From: Phoronis australis
Lineage: Eukaryota; Phoronida; Phoronidae
Assembly: GCA_002633005.1 (NCBI GenBank)
Contig: NMRA01000616.1
Location: 62,001-126,000, forward strand
DNA: 64,000 nt
Reading direction: 5' to 3'
Made by a program: the position numbers and the translations under genes. Under the pieces are notes generated by a model. That model had not been told where the DNA came from. It worked only from the letters and a program-made list of their open reading frames with translations, and did no database searches. Positions 34,240-46,980 of the stretch are shown one piece after another; within the stretch, counting starts at the first letter, position 1, and the number at the start of each line of letters is the position of its first letter.

Positions 34240-34415
34240 AGCGGCACTAACTCTGCAGACGAACCCCTGACGTCGCTTCGTCGTTTCTCACTTTCCTCAC
34301 AGGTTAACGCGCCAACTCTCAGCAAGCTGAGGACGACCGTATAATTGGCGATGTGGATATAGTCTGATTAAAACGGTAAAAAAGACGAATTAAATCGGGT
34401 GGCATTCTCCTTTAA

Positions 34416-36770
34416 TGCAATCGCTGATTGGTGTAGCTATTAAACACGTAGAGATCAAGTACCGAGGGTTTACTTACCATACACGTTGCCACCACCTTTC
34501 CAACTACGTAGTGCTTCGATCAATGCTCTAAACAAAGGCATAGACGAACTTAAAATAGACACAGTCGATACGGATTTAAGCGCATACACAAGGAAAGTAC
34601 GAATGAGTTCACATTTTTGAGAGGCTGATTTCCAGTCACCCATATAAAATACGTACGATTACTCACGGTTAATGTCATTATAAACACGCCAATCCATGAC
34701 CTTTGAAGGCCAGGGCTTTTCATTACTCTGTAACGCCATTCTGCCAGGTCTCAGAAAACCAATCTGTCAGTTTCCAGCAACAAGGTTTAAGAGACGGCTG
34801 ACAGGCACTTTTTTTCTCTGTGGAAATCATGCATACGTGTAGGAAGATGAAATTGACACTTTTGAAAGTACATGCATTCTTCTTACTCCATCTTGCGAAA
34901 CAACAGGCCTATTACACTATACTCTAGAACCAAAGAACTCTAACCCTGGAATGCCAATTCCCGAACATGATCAAACTATTATATTATTATAGCTTGCAAC
35001 CTCGAGACTAGCCGTGAGAGTTTGCACTGAAAATCTGCAGCTGTCTGTTCTGCAGAGTTTTGACTGAGTGCCGTAGCTATCAAATCGGTTCTAGACATCC
35101 AGCTATTTCTCGACAAAATTAGACAACAAACACAATGGGGCTATTCGGAAAATTTGCATTAACTAGAGGGCGCACGTGTACCAGTGGTGATAGATTAAGC
35201 AGCTTCGATTTCGAGAACCCTTTAAATACATGGGGAAAAGGCTTGAAGCCGTGCCAACTGAATCTGAGATTGCGTGAAAAAGTTATTTCTATGAGAGGAA
35301 GTAAGCACGACCTTATACAAAGGTAAGGTTTGTGATTATTTTAACAATTATTCCATGTTTATTCTACTTATGCCTGCTAACTGAGGTACTCGCCGATGTC
35401 GACTTCGCGGCAGTCACCAGTCGGGTTAGTCTTTGTTTGTTGCGATGTGTGTTAGGATACTTGACGTAGTACTCGGGATCTTTTCGTACATCAAAGCAGT
35501 ATTAATAATGTTTGGAATGATTTCTATCAGGTTTATCAATGGCAGTTACACCAATAAATGTTGAATGTTTATGCTGTCAACTCGATATTGGTTAGTGAGT
35601 TACGATTACAATCCAAGCCCAATAGCAAAGGGTACGTGGCAAATATCCATTGGAATTAGACTATTTGTTTACTCCCTATCCTACGACTTCCGGAAATCCA
35701 TTACACGTTGAAATGGAAATCTATCATGTCTGTTTTCACATGACCTTTGGTTTTTAGGTTTGAGGACTTGTAACGTGCATAGTAGTCTAGTCGAAAAATG
35801 GCCCTCCGTGCACACCCCGGACTTCAACTTCTGAGTTGAATTTTTATGAAGGAAGATATGCGTGAAAACAGAAAAATGATGTTAATAAGCCGAAAAAATG
35901 TCCTTCGTATGTTTTTTATGCAAATTAGTGCCGCCATTACCGATTTTGCGTTATTTCGCAATATGTTGCCGACTATCTCACACCAATGAATACACTAAAT
36001 GTTTCTACTTATGTTTTATGGGTCAAACATTACATCAGAACAACAAGTAAATAATACAAGTTATCTTGAAAATGGTTTAGGTAAAAACACTCAACACATG
36101 TAGCAGAAGAATTGTGTGATGTTGACCCATCCATGAAAACAAACTAACATCAAAATATACAAATGGGCTGTTGACATGTATGTCAATCAGTGCGAATCCA
36201 ATGCTGGGGTCAGCGAAAATAAGACTACATTCGAAATTAAGGCAGCTATCGACGCAGATGTAAAATCATCCATATAAGAAAACAATGAGGTCGAAGCTTA
36301 TCTACTGACAACAACGAACACTCTCTACCCATATCCATTCTCCATTTAGACTCTAAATGAACATGGCGACTTTACAATCTTAAATTATGTCAAAGGAACA
36401 GCAAGCCAAAAACTGCAGCAGCTTCATGAAATTCGGGAAAAACGTCTCCAACAGCCACATGATTCTCCACATCGTACGTAGTCCGTGTGTGATCAGATTC
36501 CTTCTGTTCTTCAAAGTGAATTGGAAGAAAATGGGTTATCACACAAAAATCTATAAACATTTTACTGCCAAACTTCACCGCTTGGGGGACAGTGAAGGCC
36601 CAGAGGCACCTAGTGCACCATTCGACGCACAAACTATCAACATCATGCACCATCATAGTCATTTTCCCACCAGAGAACATTTTCTACAGCAAAACTGAAA
36701 CTAAGGATGGCAGCTATCTTCACAAGGAAAGGTAATAATAGCTGAGCTAATACGAATCAAAGTATTACAA
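34416..36770. other. No gene or element recognised
   Basis: AT-rich sequence with short chance ORFs only. The paired ORFs on opposite strands at 36387-36698 show no known motif. Confidence 0.4.
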
Positions 36771-36779
36771 GACTTCTTT

Positions 36780-37338
36780 TTTAAAATTTTCATTCCATTT
36801 ATCCACAAGCGTGTGATGCATATCATTTTGTTGTCCAGTATCAGTAAATTTGTTAACAGAGCAACACTGAAAACCATTGTTAAAGCTATCATTCAACCTC
36901 ACCTAGATTATTGTCTCCCGGTGTGGGGTTTTGTATCAGTCAAGGATATGAAAACCATCCGGGTTATCTATAATAGGGCTGCCCGGATTATTCTGGGAGC
37001 TGGTGTTAGAGATATTAACATCGAAAACCTTCATAAAGAGACTGGTATAATGAAAATTCACACAATACATCAATTTCTTTCTGCTTGTTGTATGTACAAA
37101 TGTTTTAAAGTTCTTGTCCCATCTTACTTATGTGCTGAGTCTATGATGACTACTAATCGCTACAATACTAGGTCCTCCTCATGATTTCAATCTTCCTAAA
37201 CGCAGAAGCGAAACTGGGAAAACATCATTTTCCTCCAGCGGGCCCTTTTTATGGAACTCTCTTCCTGCAGATGCCAAATCTACATCATCCTTTCTAACCT
37301 TTAAAAGAACTATAAGACATAGATTTAACTTCATGTAG
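36780..37338 (+). pseudogene. Non-LTR retrotransposon reverse transcriptase, C-terminal part, frameshifted
   Basis: Encodes the tail of a CR1/Jockey-type reverse transcriptase: AIIQPHLDYCLPVWGFVS, NRAARIILGA and YNTRSSS, then after a frameshift at about 37183 NLPKRRSETGKTSF, GPFLWNSLPADAKS and FKRTIRHRFNFM-stop. 5'-truncated near 36770. The element's 3' end continues to about 38185 with a Penelope insertion in it. Confidence 0.85.
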
Positions 37339-37527
37339 GGTGTAAGAATTGCATGTGTATACATTTGTTATTTATGTAATGTCTTACTTTTATTAATTAT
37401 TTATTGTCTTCTATTTATCATATTTTATTTTTTTGCTTCATCAGTCTTTCCGTGTTAATTTCTTGTTCTTTGCTCATACCTTAAATTTGTCTTTCATTTT
37501 TTTCACGAAAACAACAACGGATTTAAA

Positions 37528-37573
37528 ACTTGACATGTTTCGGTGTCATTTATTAAACACCATCCTCAGAAGT
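37528..37573 (-). ncRNA. Minimal type I hammerhead ribozyme motif of the Penelope-like element
   Basis: Minus strand, 5' to 3': ACUU (stem I), CUGAGGA (core CUGANGA), GGUGU..ACACC (stem II), GAAAC, AU, GUC (cleavage triplet), AAGU (stem I). All conserved positions are present. Stem III is only two pairs (A-U, C-G) with a two-base loop, the short form known from Penelope-like elements, where activity probably needs a dimer. It lies 3' of the GIY-YIG gene on the same strand. Confidence 0.78.
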
Positions 37574-37654
37574 CATAATACAGTGGCCACCTAGCTAGGC
37601 CCAGCAACAAGTAATGAAGCACAGATACAGTCAGTTACAGGGAGTGACAATGAA

Positions 37655-38059
37655 CTATACCAACAATGACAACCTGTGGTGTGTCAGTTGCCTATTGAGA
37701 TTGGGCTTGCACCAACTGATATGTAAAGCCTCACGAATTTTAAGCTCCTTTGTTGTTACTGCCTGGTCTATTATTGCAAAGTCATTGAAAGAGCACTGCT
37801 GATAACAATGATTGGAGCTCTGCAGGTGAATATTTACATGTGAATTACTGTCAGAATTTAGATGTTCCTTGGTCCTGGTTTTCAAATGGCGAACAGTTTC
37901 GCCTATATAACTGGAGCCACATCCAGCACAGATAAATTTGTATACAACCTTGGACCGTAGACCCATAGAAATTTTGTCCTTAGGGTTAAATAAACTCGAC
38001 AGTTTTAGAGACTTGAATGTTAATACAACTCTTAAGTTCACACAGTAATCATTCACCAA
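37655..38059 (-). CDS. GIY-YIG endonuclease domain of a Penelope-like element
   Basis: 134 residues. LFNPKDKISMGLRSKVVYKF is followed by ICAGCGSSYIGETVRHLKTR (the GIY-YIG core as Y..YIG, with a CxxC just before), TKEHL, then FAIIDQ, LKIREALHISW and PNLNRQL. This is the C-terminal endonuclease of Penelope-like retroelements, which nicks target DNA. The upstream reverse transcriptase is missing. The ORF is intact, so it is a young or lucky fragment. Confidence 0.88.
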   Translation of the reverse strand: MVNDYCVNLRVVLTFKSLKLSSLFNPKDKISMGLRSKVVYKFICAGCGSSYIGETVRHLKTRTKEHLNSDSNSHVNIHLQSSNHCYQQCSFNDFAIIDQAVTTKELKIREALHISWCKPNLNRQLTHHRLSLLV

Positions 38060-38084
38060 TTTTGTAATTCTGTTTTTGTCTTAC

Positions 38085-38185
38085 TATCTATTTGTTTTTT
38101 ACTGAGGGCCCCATGGAAAGCAGTGTGAACTGGTGGGGCTACCCTCATTGTAAATATTACATTAATGAATAAATAAATAAAGTAT
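38085..38185 (+). mobile_element. 3' end of the non-LTR retrotransposon with (AATA)n tail
   Basis: GGTGGGGCTACCCTCATTGT followed by AATGAATAAATAAATAAAG, the usual end of CR1/Jockey-like elements. It resumes the element cut by the Penelope insertion. Confidence 0.75.
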
Positions 38186-38230
38186 CAAGCTGAGAGCTGT
38201 CCCAGATTCACGCTCCTTGTTAAATCTAGA

Positions 38231-38345
38231 TTTTTCTAAAACCCCTCCACCCGCACCCCACTGACGACCCCCTCGACCCACGACCTCCTCGACCCACGGC
38301 ACAAAACCTCCTCGACCCAGTTAAGCAAGCTCGATTCGATCTGAA
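38231..38345. repeat. Repeat with C-rich (CGACCCACGACCCCCT) units, copy 1
   Basis: TTCTAAAACCCCTCCACCCG followed by 3-4 units of CCTCGACCCA. A direct copy lies at 61493-61605. Confidence 0.75.
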
Positions 38346-39569
38346 CATACAACCAGCGCTGACTAACAGGACCATCGAGTCTGGTCGTGAGCTCGGCTGG
38401 CTTTTCTCTGCTTTTTGCAATTAAGACAGTTCTATTCAGCAAGTTTGAAAGCCAAAAAGCAGAAAAAAAAAACAACGCGACCAAATAAAAACAAGACCTA
38501 CCAACGTTATAAATGTCGTTCTCTGCAGAGTGTAATAGTATCGTCTGCTCTTCAGTGTCTGGCAGATTCAATTTTTTTGGAGAGTGCGAGGAACCCACGA
38601 AAATGTAATTTCTTCAGTACATACGGTTTGAAAACAAACTGTGAACTAAAAAGTTTCTCAACGTTTCATGTAGTATATTGTAAACGAGTATAAAACAAAA
38701 AAACAAATAATAAAAATGTGAAATTATGTGCATTCACGTTAACGCACTCTCTCCCTAAGTTTAGCAGAACAAGGCAATTAATAGCTACTCGTGGAACTAT
38801 TTCCATGACAACAATAACACTCTCACAATCGGCTATATCAGATCATGTTCTTACGCCCTTTCTGTTTTAACCACCAGGCTAGAACTAGATCTGATTCTCG
38901 CATAGGTAAGTCTTATGGGGAAGTCACTCAGAGACGTAATATGATTATGAAATGTGTAAAAAAGCGCAGATGCATCTATTGCCGCAGGTCGTGGGGGTTC
39001 TGAGTCCTGGGGTCCAAGGGGTTTTTAGAACGCTCCATTAAATCCCAAACATGCCAAAAAGTCATGAAGTACTGCCTGGTACCCGTGCCCCCTAGTCTTG
39101 GAACACCAGGTATTTTTTCCAAGACTAACAAAGCCTTCACTTCGCATTATCTTTTGAACGACATTTCGCCAGAAGACTTTCATTATCCTGAGGATGTTCT
39201 GGTTTTGTACTTCTCCACGCGTTAGCTAATCTCCCTCCAACATGTGGTAATTTTGCAGTTCAAAGAAAATAATTTTGAGTGCACCAGCTACAAAAAAGCC
39301 GTATGACTTAAAAATCTTTCTTGCAAACGATGACAACAAAAGGTAACTCAATTGTTAGTGCAGGTCTGGAGTGATGAGAAGGCAGTTTCCAGGTTGGAGA
39401 AAACCGAAATGGCCATCCTGATTGCAGACGGGCATCCATAATCTTATTTCTGAACAGAACTTTCTGAGAATGTCTTACTTAACTAATTTGCGATGTCATT
39501 ACATAATAATAAAAGTGATTTGATGTTCATACTCAGGAGATCCCACACATCTAAAGTAAACTATAAGAG

Positions 39570-40180
39570 ACTTGACTTAAGAATTGTTTTGTATCTCCAA
39601 TACGCTGCCTCACTTGGGTACAGTGACGATCTCGTCAGAATCCCTGACACTGGTGTCTTTGTCATTCTGCTGCTGGCACGCTATAAAGTTAACTGTATAT
39701 CTAGATACAGGGTCTGGAAAACATCGACGACTACTGAATCTCTCCGACATGGCAAAATCCTTGGGAAAAGACTACTGTGAAGCTCTACTTGGATTTTATG
39801 TATGCAGCAGAGAAGATTGCACCAGTGCGTTTAGCGTAAAGGAAAGGTTGGCCTCCTTAAAAAGTCGTGCATTCAGACAACCTGACGTTGATTGGGATGT
39901 AATTTCGAAGAGTTCGACTGCCTCGAGTACGGTCAGAGTCCTGAGTCATCGATAGATGCTATTCGTGCCAAGATTTTAAGCAAAATGGCTGGTAAAGATG
40001 AAATCCTCACAAGTCCAAGATAGCCTTGCTCGACTTCCCCCCTGCCAGTCTGCACTGAAACCTCACCGTATCACCTTGTACCAGCGTGCTTGCGAACCCA
40101 TAATTGATCAGTCAAAACGAAGGACAAGGGTTGATGCAGACTGACGAAAGAGAGCTAAAAGCTGTGTGATCGATTGATTT
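39570..40180 (+). pseudogene. Decayed copy of a repeat-borne invertebrate protein family
   Basis: Pieces in shifting frames: VRIPDTGVFVILLLARYKVN (about 39628), then YLDTGSGKHRRLLNLSDMAK, SLGKDYCEALLGFYV and CTSAF (about 39690-39840), FDCLEYGQSPESSIDAI, and LARLPPCQSALKPH (about 40026). From memory this order (DTDVF, TGxGxxRR, CTSAF, LPP..ALxxH) recurs in multicopy uncharacterised proteins of corals, lancelets and similar animals. I do not know its function. At least two frameshifts. Confidence 0.55.
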
Positions 40181-42079
40181 CTTGCTTGTGAAGTATAGAG
40201 TACGTTGTATGGAAGTTTCACGGAAAGCAGTGAAAGCGACATGGAGTGTTACAACATGTAATCAGTGTCATCAACACCTAATGATTGCGCCAGAAGGCAA
40301 TTGTTTATGCAAAACGAATAACTGTGGGTGAAACACCAAAGTTTATTGAGAGCTAAATACAATGAACGATACCAGCACAAAAAGGCAGACGGCAGAGAAA
40401 GGGCGCTGACCACAGCATCTGGCGGACTGGCGTTGTCCATATTTCTGCAACCATTTCCCCAATTTTTTTTCTTGAGATATTTAAAACATTTGTTGAAATT
40501 TGGCTCATTAAAGAGCTGATTATATAAACACTGAAAGTTGCACATTTAGTGTTTATATTGGTTTATGTACAGTGTAGTATTGATTGTAAGTAACAGTATA
40601 ATACAAGTTAGGTGTAATAGATTACGAAGAAAATTATTCCATCGTAATGTTTGACCCTCAGAATATAGATTTTGACACTTGATTTGTTCACTTACAGGAA
40701 TAAGAAAGTGAGATATCATCAAATAACGAAAAATCGGTAATGGCGGAACTAATTTGCATAAAAACGCACGTGGGACACTTTTTCGGCTTGTTAACATCTT
40801 GTTATGGTTTTCAAACATATTTTGCTTTGCAAAAATGCAACTTAAAAGTTGAAGTCCGGGGGTTGCACGGGAGGCCATTTTTCGACTCAACTAGAGGTAT
40901 GCATCGCTTTTGCACCGCCCCTGAATGGACAAAAATTGGTTTTAAGCAGTTGACTGCAGCTAACCAGCAAGATACTCCCATCCAGTGCAGAACTATTGTC
41001 AAAGCCTACTTTCTATATCGAAGACAACTAACAAAGTCTTTGAAAAGGAACTGCTATTTTTAAAGAAAGGTATGTAAGTCGTTTTGTTAATTTACTTATT
41101 CAGGTCCTTAGCGGGGTGTTGGAATAGGGTATTGTGGTTGTAAAATTTGGTGCAACTGAATGTGTGGAAATTACAGGTAACAGTGTTTGGGGGAAAGAGC
41201 ATGGTGAGGTAACTCTTAACCTTCATGAACTTCTCGTTTATTTCATTAACTTTTTGCTATCAATTGTGAACCCATAAAAAGATTTTACATTTTCCGAATT
41301 TTCAATGACTGAATAGTCTTAACTCATGCCTTCAAATGTTGCAAGTCGTTTATATAAATTCAAATGACTGGATTTTTTTGTGGAAATTGCATTTTTGATG
41401 TTGCCTTACGATTTGTAATTACTCTTAAACAACATAAAGATTATCCATCATTTCTAAATGTCCCAAGTCTTCATATCATCTATTAGAAGAAAAATAAAAA
41501 GTTTGAGAAACTGTTCCCTCAGCCTTAGACCAGAAGTATGCTTGACAGACCCATGAATCTGTAATCGGAGTTTAAAATTGCTGCAAGTATCAAAAATAAA
41601 GAGGCTTGAAAATGGGTAACAACGGTTTGAAGTTGTCTCAAATAACTTGCATATTTTGCAGACAAGTGATGTATTTAAAGAATTGTTATGTCTACGAATG
41701 AAAAACAAAAACGCAGTTTTATACAATACTCATTATATACACCTTTGATTTCTGGAAACAGTAATTATTAAATTTTTGAGTGAAATTGTAGAGCAGTCAC
41801 CATATCATATTTTTTGAAAAACAGGAGTAGCATTTTTGACCCAACCTGGAATACTTAAGAATGATTCCATATAAAAACCATATGAAAATGAAAAATCACT
41901 ATACACCCAAAAATTCATACAGAGCTAACACTTTGTGCACGTGTTGGGATGCTGGCCCAAAGTACACTGCTGCAATATTTGCACTCAATGACCTTTAGTT
42001 ACCGAGATACGACCTATTTGGCTATAAAGTCATATTTTGCATTTTTTCATGTTAGTAAAACTGCATTTTTTGAACGTCA

Positions 42080-42870
42080 AAAAATCAGACTTGGAAAACT
42101 GGCCAGTAGTGTGAATGCCCCAAAGGTCCTTCCCAAGCACAGTATCTCAGGGATAAGTTTGCTGACAAACTTTGAGTATTCCGCAGATGGCATTCGAGCA
42201 TGGAAGGCCTACAGAGTAGGGGAGGGAAAACTTGTCATCAACAAGTCATGTAAACTGTTGCCTCTGAAAAGTCTTGACCTTGCAACACTCGAGTGTTTTA
42301 CAACTCCAAGGGTGAGTCGGGGTTGGTATCCCGTGAACGTCATACGAAGTTCACATGCACACACTATGGGTGCTCGAAATCTTTTCCTACAGACGCTGAG
42401 CTAAATGAGCACTTGGATGTTGGTGGTCATTCATCATCCCTCCAGAACGAGACTCGGTTCGACCACATTTCAAGACAATCTGAGATTTTATCTACTACCA
42501 CAGCTGTATCATCACCTGAGTTGTTGATCAAGTCGTCGCAGGATTGGGCCCTGAAAAGTACTAGAAAAGTGGTCCGCTTCTCTGAGAAGGTAAAGACTTA
42601 ACCCAGTGATATATTTTCTGAAGGTGAACAGTCAGGCAGAAAACAACAGCCAGCTGAGGTTGTAAAGAAGCGAGAAGCCAGGAATAAGCAAAGAAAATTT
42701 TTCTCTTCTGAAGAGTGGCTGTCGGAGTAGCAGATTGCTGGATTTTTTCCCGTATGGTTGACGCGTCTCAAATCGGAAATATTCAGAATATTGAAGATGC
42801 TGATGCTGCCCACGAGTTTGCCTCAAAGAATGAGTTGGAGCTTGAAGTCATGAATGAGTTATCATCATAA
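42080..42870 (+). pseudogene. Decayed copy of a multicopy C2H2 zinc-finger protein family
   Basis: Intronless pieces in changing frames: ISLLTNFEYSADGIRAWKAY and RVGEGKLV (about 42140-42240), GLVSRERHTKFTCTHYGCSK with FPTDAELNEHLDVGGH (about 42320-42430, one C2H2 finger), VVRFSEKVK, AEVVKKREARNKQRKFFSSE with EEWLS-stop-QIAGFF (about 42650-42750), and HEFASKNELELEVMNELSS-stop. At least two frameshifts and one stop. Such genes are often spread as repeats in invertebrates. Confidence 0.62.
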
Positions 42871-42899
42871 ACTTTAGGAAATTATGAACATGTTTTAGT

Positions 42900-45800
42900 T
42901 GTTGTCTATTCTTACGATATTGTTGTGGTCATCATTATCGTAGCTAGGTTACTGGGGTCCACCCTGGGCGAAATTCGGGAAAAAATGGAAGATGACGCAA
43001 ATTAGGGGCTTCCATGGGAGAGAGATTTGAGTGGTGGCCGTTTGGGGAAAGTAATCCAAGCCACTGATGGTCAACACTGAAATCTTCTGTCACTTTTTAT
43101 TAGCGTTTTTTGTTTTATGTCCAGTTTGAGACTCGTAAAGCATACTCTTTACATGATTGATTCTATTGAAACTACTGAGATTTTTAAAGGTGTGATTATT
43201 TAGTTTTGAGAAACGTCTATCTTACACAAATGTACTGAGCAAAATAAAAAGACTTTGTGTTTCAGTAGCTCTTGTTTACTTCAAACAAAATGCAGTTTTT
43301 GAAGTGTTGTGTAGAAATGCATCATACACTAAACCTAACATACTGTACCTTCAAGAAACTGTGGTTTTGAGTCCGCCGCATGAACGGAATTTACACATTG
43401 TGAAACTTTTAGCTGGTAAGTCGCAACAACACCCAATTGCTTAAATACTTGTTTGGAAAGCCGGTATATTGGATATCACTGAAAGTATTATGTTTTCAAT
43501 CGTAAATATCCGTACCTGTTATTTTTCTGAAATTGCAAATTCCACTGGCGCACTGCCACCATGCTCGGCCGCTTTTGTGTAGTACAAGAAGCATTGCGTG
43601 ACACTTTGTATGTCCAATAACACGACATTTCTGCTCGTATCCACCGTCCTCTTTTCACGTGTGATCTCGAAGATCTTGATTAGTTTTAGTATGAACTTTG
43701 CTAATAGTTTGAGAGGACTTTTTCATGCGCATATACAGGGATTTGTCCAGGAGGTCTGAAAATGGACTAGCATGCACTGCAGGCAGTGCGTGGGATTTTT
43801 AGTCAGTTACGGTGTTTGAAAACTGCCCAAGCAATGGGTAATGGGCACCCTCAATAAGAATAAAACCTGCTTCTCTGAAGTATGAGATGGTGATGGGGTT
43901 GTATTATTAACTCATAAGTACATTAAAATTGCCTTTTTTGATTTCTGTAATCCTATAACAAATTTTTATTTTTGCACCAGCAAAACTGAAAATCCGCGAA
44001 GAAAAAATCTCTCATACAGCTTCCCATGATCTCCTTCGTCACTGATGTAGCAAAACGAATGATATTTGTTCTATTTGTCATCTTGGTCGATAGATAATTG
44101 CACAATCGAGCAGCGCCTCCTAGAGTTTTTAATCACACTGACAGTCACTGATTGGCAGAAAAGTGTGTAAGTGAGTTATGTAAAAAACTGACTGCACAAA
44201 AACTATGAAAGAGACAAGATTTTTTATTCTTGCGTTGGGCTGAACAAAGACAGCAATCTTGAACAGATGGAAGTTAACTCATGTTCCAAAAGAATCCGAT
44301 ATAGATTTGGGAGAGTGATAAAAATGCGTAAAATTGGCCTTAATAATAAGCGGTGAAAATGATATTTCTGTAGGCTAAAATGGGAGGACATAAAAAAACA
44401 ATAAATCCATCCGAACTAGTTTTTATTGTACGTTATTCTTTCTTCTTTCTGCTATATAGTTATTTTTCTATAGCGTGAGCGATGATGTGATGTTGCTGAC
44501 AAAAAATCACCTACTTCCAAGTACTATTATTTGCTATTTTTCAGAAATAGTACAACGTGGTCGTAAAAAGGGTTAAAAAAAACTCGGAAACTCTTAAAAA
44601 TTCAGGCTCGGGTTTCTTTTGACAAGGCCAGCTGATGTGCTAAGTTTCAAAAAAATTGGTGATTTTGCATATGTAGCCCACCATCTGGTTTTTATATGGA
44701 ATTGCTCTTAATTATTCATATTTCAATATTTGTTCCAGGTTCAGTGACATTTTAAGGCCACTTCAAGCAGCAACATAGACAAGCTTTGTTACTCCTTTCT
44801 CTTCCCATAGCATTTCCACACACCAGCAGTGCTGCATGGCACAATGTACAAGTCAGAAGAAATGTGAATCGCAGTACTAAGTTACCATAAGACAATCTGC
44901 CAGTGGATTGTTTGTGTTTGACGAGGAACTATATCTGACTGCTACACATGTCAGCCTCGTTGGTGAGGATGCCCTTTCATAGGCAATGAGTCAAGTGTGG
45001 AAAACAGCTCATTTCCTCTCCTGGAAGAAACATGAGGGATTGAAGCTAAAAAAGACATAGTGACACTCTGGTCTAGTTCAGAGTCAGATTTTGGGCACAA
45101 AACGAGTCAAGTGATATACTGTTGTGTTTACCTTCAAGGATCTAATTGTGGATGTTATTGAGGCTGGTTTCAGTCATTTTCTCTCACCTGTAACAGAATA
45201 GTCAGAGAAATATTAGCAAGTTATAAAAGAAAACACAAGACAAAACTACTTGTGTAAGGCAGAAGATACTTGACGTTTCATCTTTATGTTTATATGTAGA
45301 AACTAATAATATTTGTACCTAAATCTTATTTAAGATCTGAATTAAAATATGTGAAACAGACTAAAAGGGATTTAACAATGTGTATTTTTATGACACGTAA
45401 AACGTGTTTCTGATTTCAACAAATAAAATTCATTCTAGGTGTCAATTTGCATTCCAATGCAGTGTTACTGAATTGCTTATTCATGTTAATTCGGTAACTA
45501 ATCTCGAATTCCTGGGGGAGGTCCGCTACAAATAAGGAAACTCACTCATCTAGAAAATTTTATTGGACATAGCATAGTTTTGAAGAGAAACTGCTGTGAA
45601 AAAGTCACCCTTGACTTCTGAGCGTCACGTACCATACACCACTTGTATTGTTGGCACTCCAACCCAGGACAATGTGAATATGTGGTGCTAGCCTACCATC
45701 CGGATTCTGGTTGCTTTCAGACCTCAGGAACTGGTTTCGGGAGTCAGAAAAGCAGCATAAAAATGAAAATAAAAAACCCAAAGTTGAAAACATTTATATA

Positions 45801-46980
45801 CAACATCTTTATAATATTCACACATTTCTTTCACAATGTACTGACGCATATGAAACTCTCAGTTCAATTACGTTAATTCTATTTGATCAATATCTAAACA
45901 CCCTTTCGGAACTGCGTGACTCTATGTTTTTTGGAGGATGTCGGTAACAAAGTTTAATCTGATGTTCAATAATTCCCTCAGTGATTCCTGACACTGGTCC
46001 TGATACTAAAAATAAACGAGCGTGTTAACTGGTTAAGGTCCAAAGATCGTTAAGTTTAACAATTTGACATGTGTTCATTTAAACCCTGCTTTTGACTTAC
46101 GACGGATAAAAGCACCGACTGACCACTTTTAAAATATTTGTAACATAGCAAAGCTCAGTAGAGTATCAAAGCTTCATTAAAGTTCGACAACTCCTTACAA
46201 AATTGTCTGAATTGAAAAGCGCAACTCTTCGGGCAGTTAATGGACGATTGTGGGGAAACACCTCGCGTCTAGAACCATCAAAACCATTTTGAGAGGGCAG
46301 AGTTGTAACTAAACAATGCCTTCATCTTTTTAGGGATGAGCTTATCAAAGAATAGCAGGTGATGGAATTAGTTTTGAGGTAAAATCACCAAGACCCGGTT
46401 AATTATCATTTTAAAGAGACATTAAACACAAAAGCTAGTCAAAATATCTTTCAAACAATTTCTGACACCAGTACCATCTCGCCGCACGTCTACTAGAGAG
46501 GCACGCATGCGCTCACACAAGTCATTCGATAAACGCTTGAGTGAGAAGAAGAATGTAACGGCAAATTATGTGTGACCGCACTTCCAATCTGCGGTCGACA
46601 GCACTGTATGAGGCATGCCAGTGAAGCCAACAGTTTTATAATTCCGAGCGCATTTTAGAATATATTTCAATGCCACGATACCTTTATAACCAATTTAAAC
46701 AGTAATAATAGCAATGTCTCCGTCACTCATGTCCTGTGTCTGTGATATGGGTCGCTAACTCCAGCTATTTTCGGGCTACTACAAACTAAACGATCCCTAA
46801 ATCCAACGCAGATGACCTAACAATTCCGGCTGAAGCCAGATTTCTTATCAGGACTGGTTGCCGGGGCTAAAGGGTCTCGGGACTGGAAATAGGTCACCGA
46901 AAAGGGACCATTTTGACCAGTTCCACGTAAGGTTCAGAACTCTGAAAAGGTCAACACTGGTCTTTTAAAAAGGAATGCAT
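42900..46980. other. No gene recognised
   Basis: AT-rich sequence with short ORFs only. The pair of ORFs at 45605-45947 shows no motif. Confidence 0.4.

Larger units (their letters stand above)
29662..34411 (-). mobile_element. Kolobok-like DNA transposon, 4.75 kb, both ends intact
   Basis: Ends are perfect 15-bp inverted repeats, AGGAGAATGCCACCC (29662-29676) and GGGTGGCATTCTCCT (34397-34411), flanked by TTAA on both sides (29658-29661, 34412-34415). A TTAA duplication plus a THAP domain just inside the right end, reading inward on the minus strand, are the hallmarks of the Kolobok superfamily; piggyBac also uses TTAA but has no THAP. The interior is decayed and holds repeats at 30124-30235, 30290-30445, 30780-31330 and 33335-33720. 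An unrecognised ORF at 33288-32935 (minus) may be transposase remains. Confidence 0.78.
37515..38063 (-). mobile_element. Penelope-like element fragment nested in the retrotransposon 3' end
   Basis: Minus-strand GIY-YIG coding sequence (37655-38059) plus a 3' non-coding end with a hammerhead motif. It interrupts the non-LTR 3' UTR, which resumes near 38085. Confidence 0.75.
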
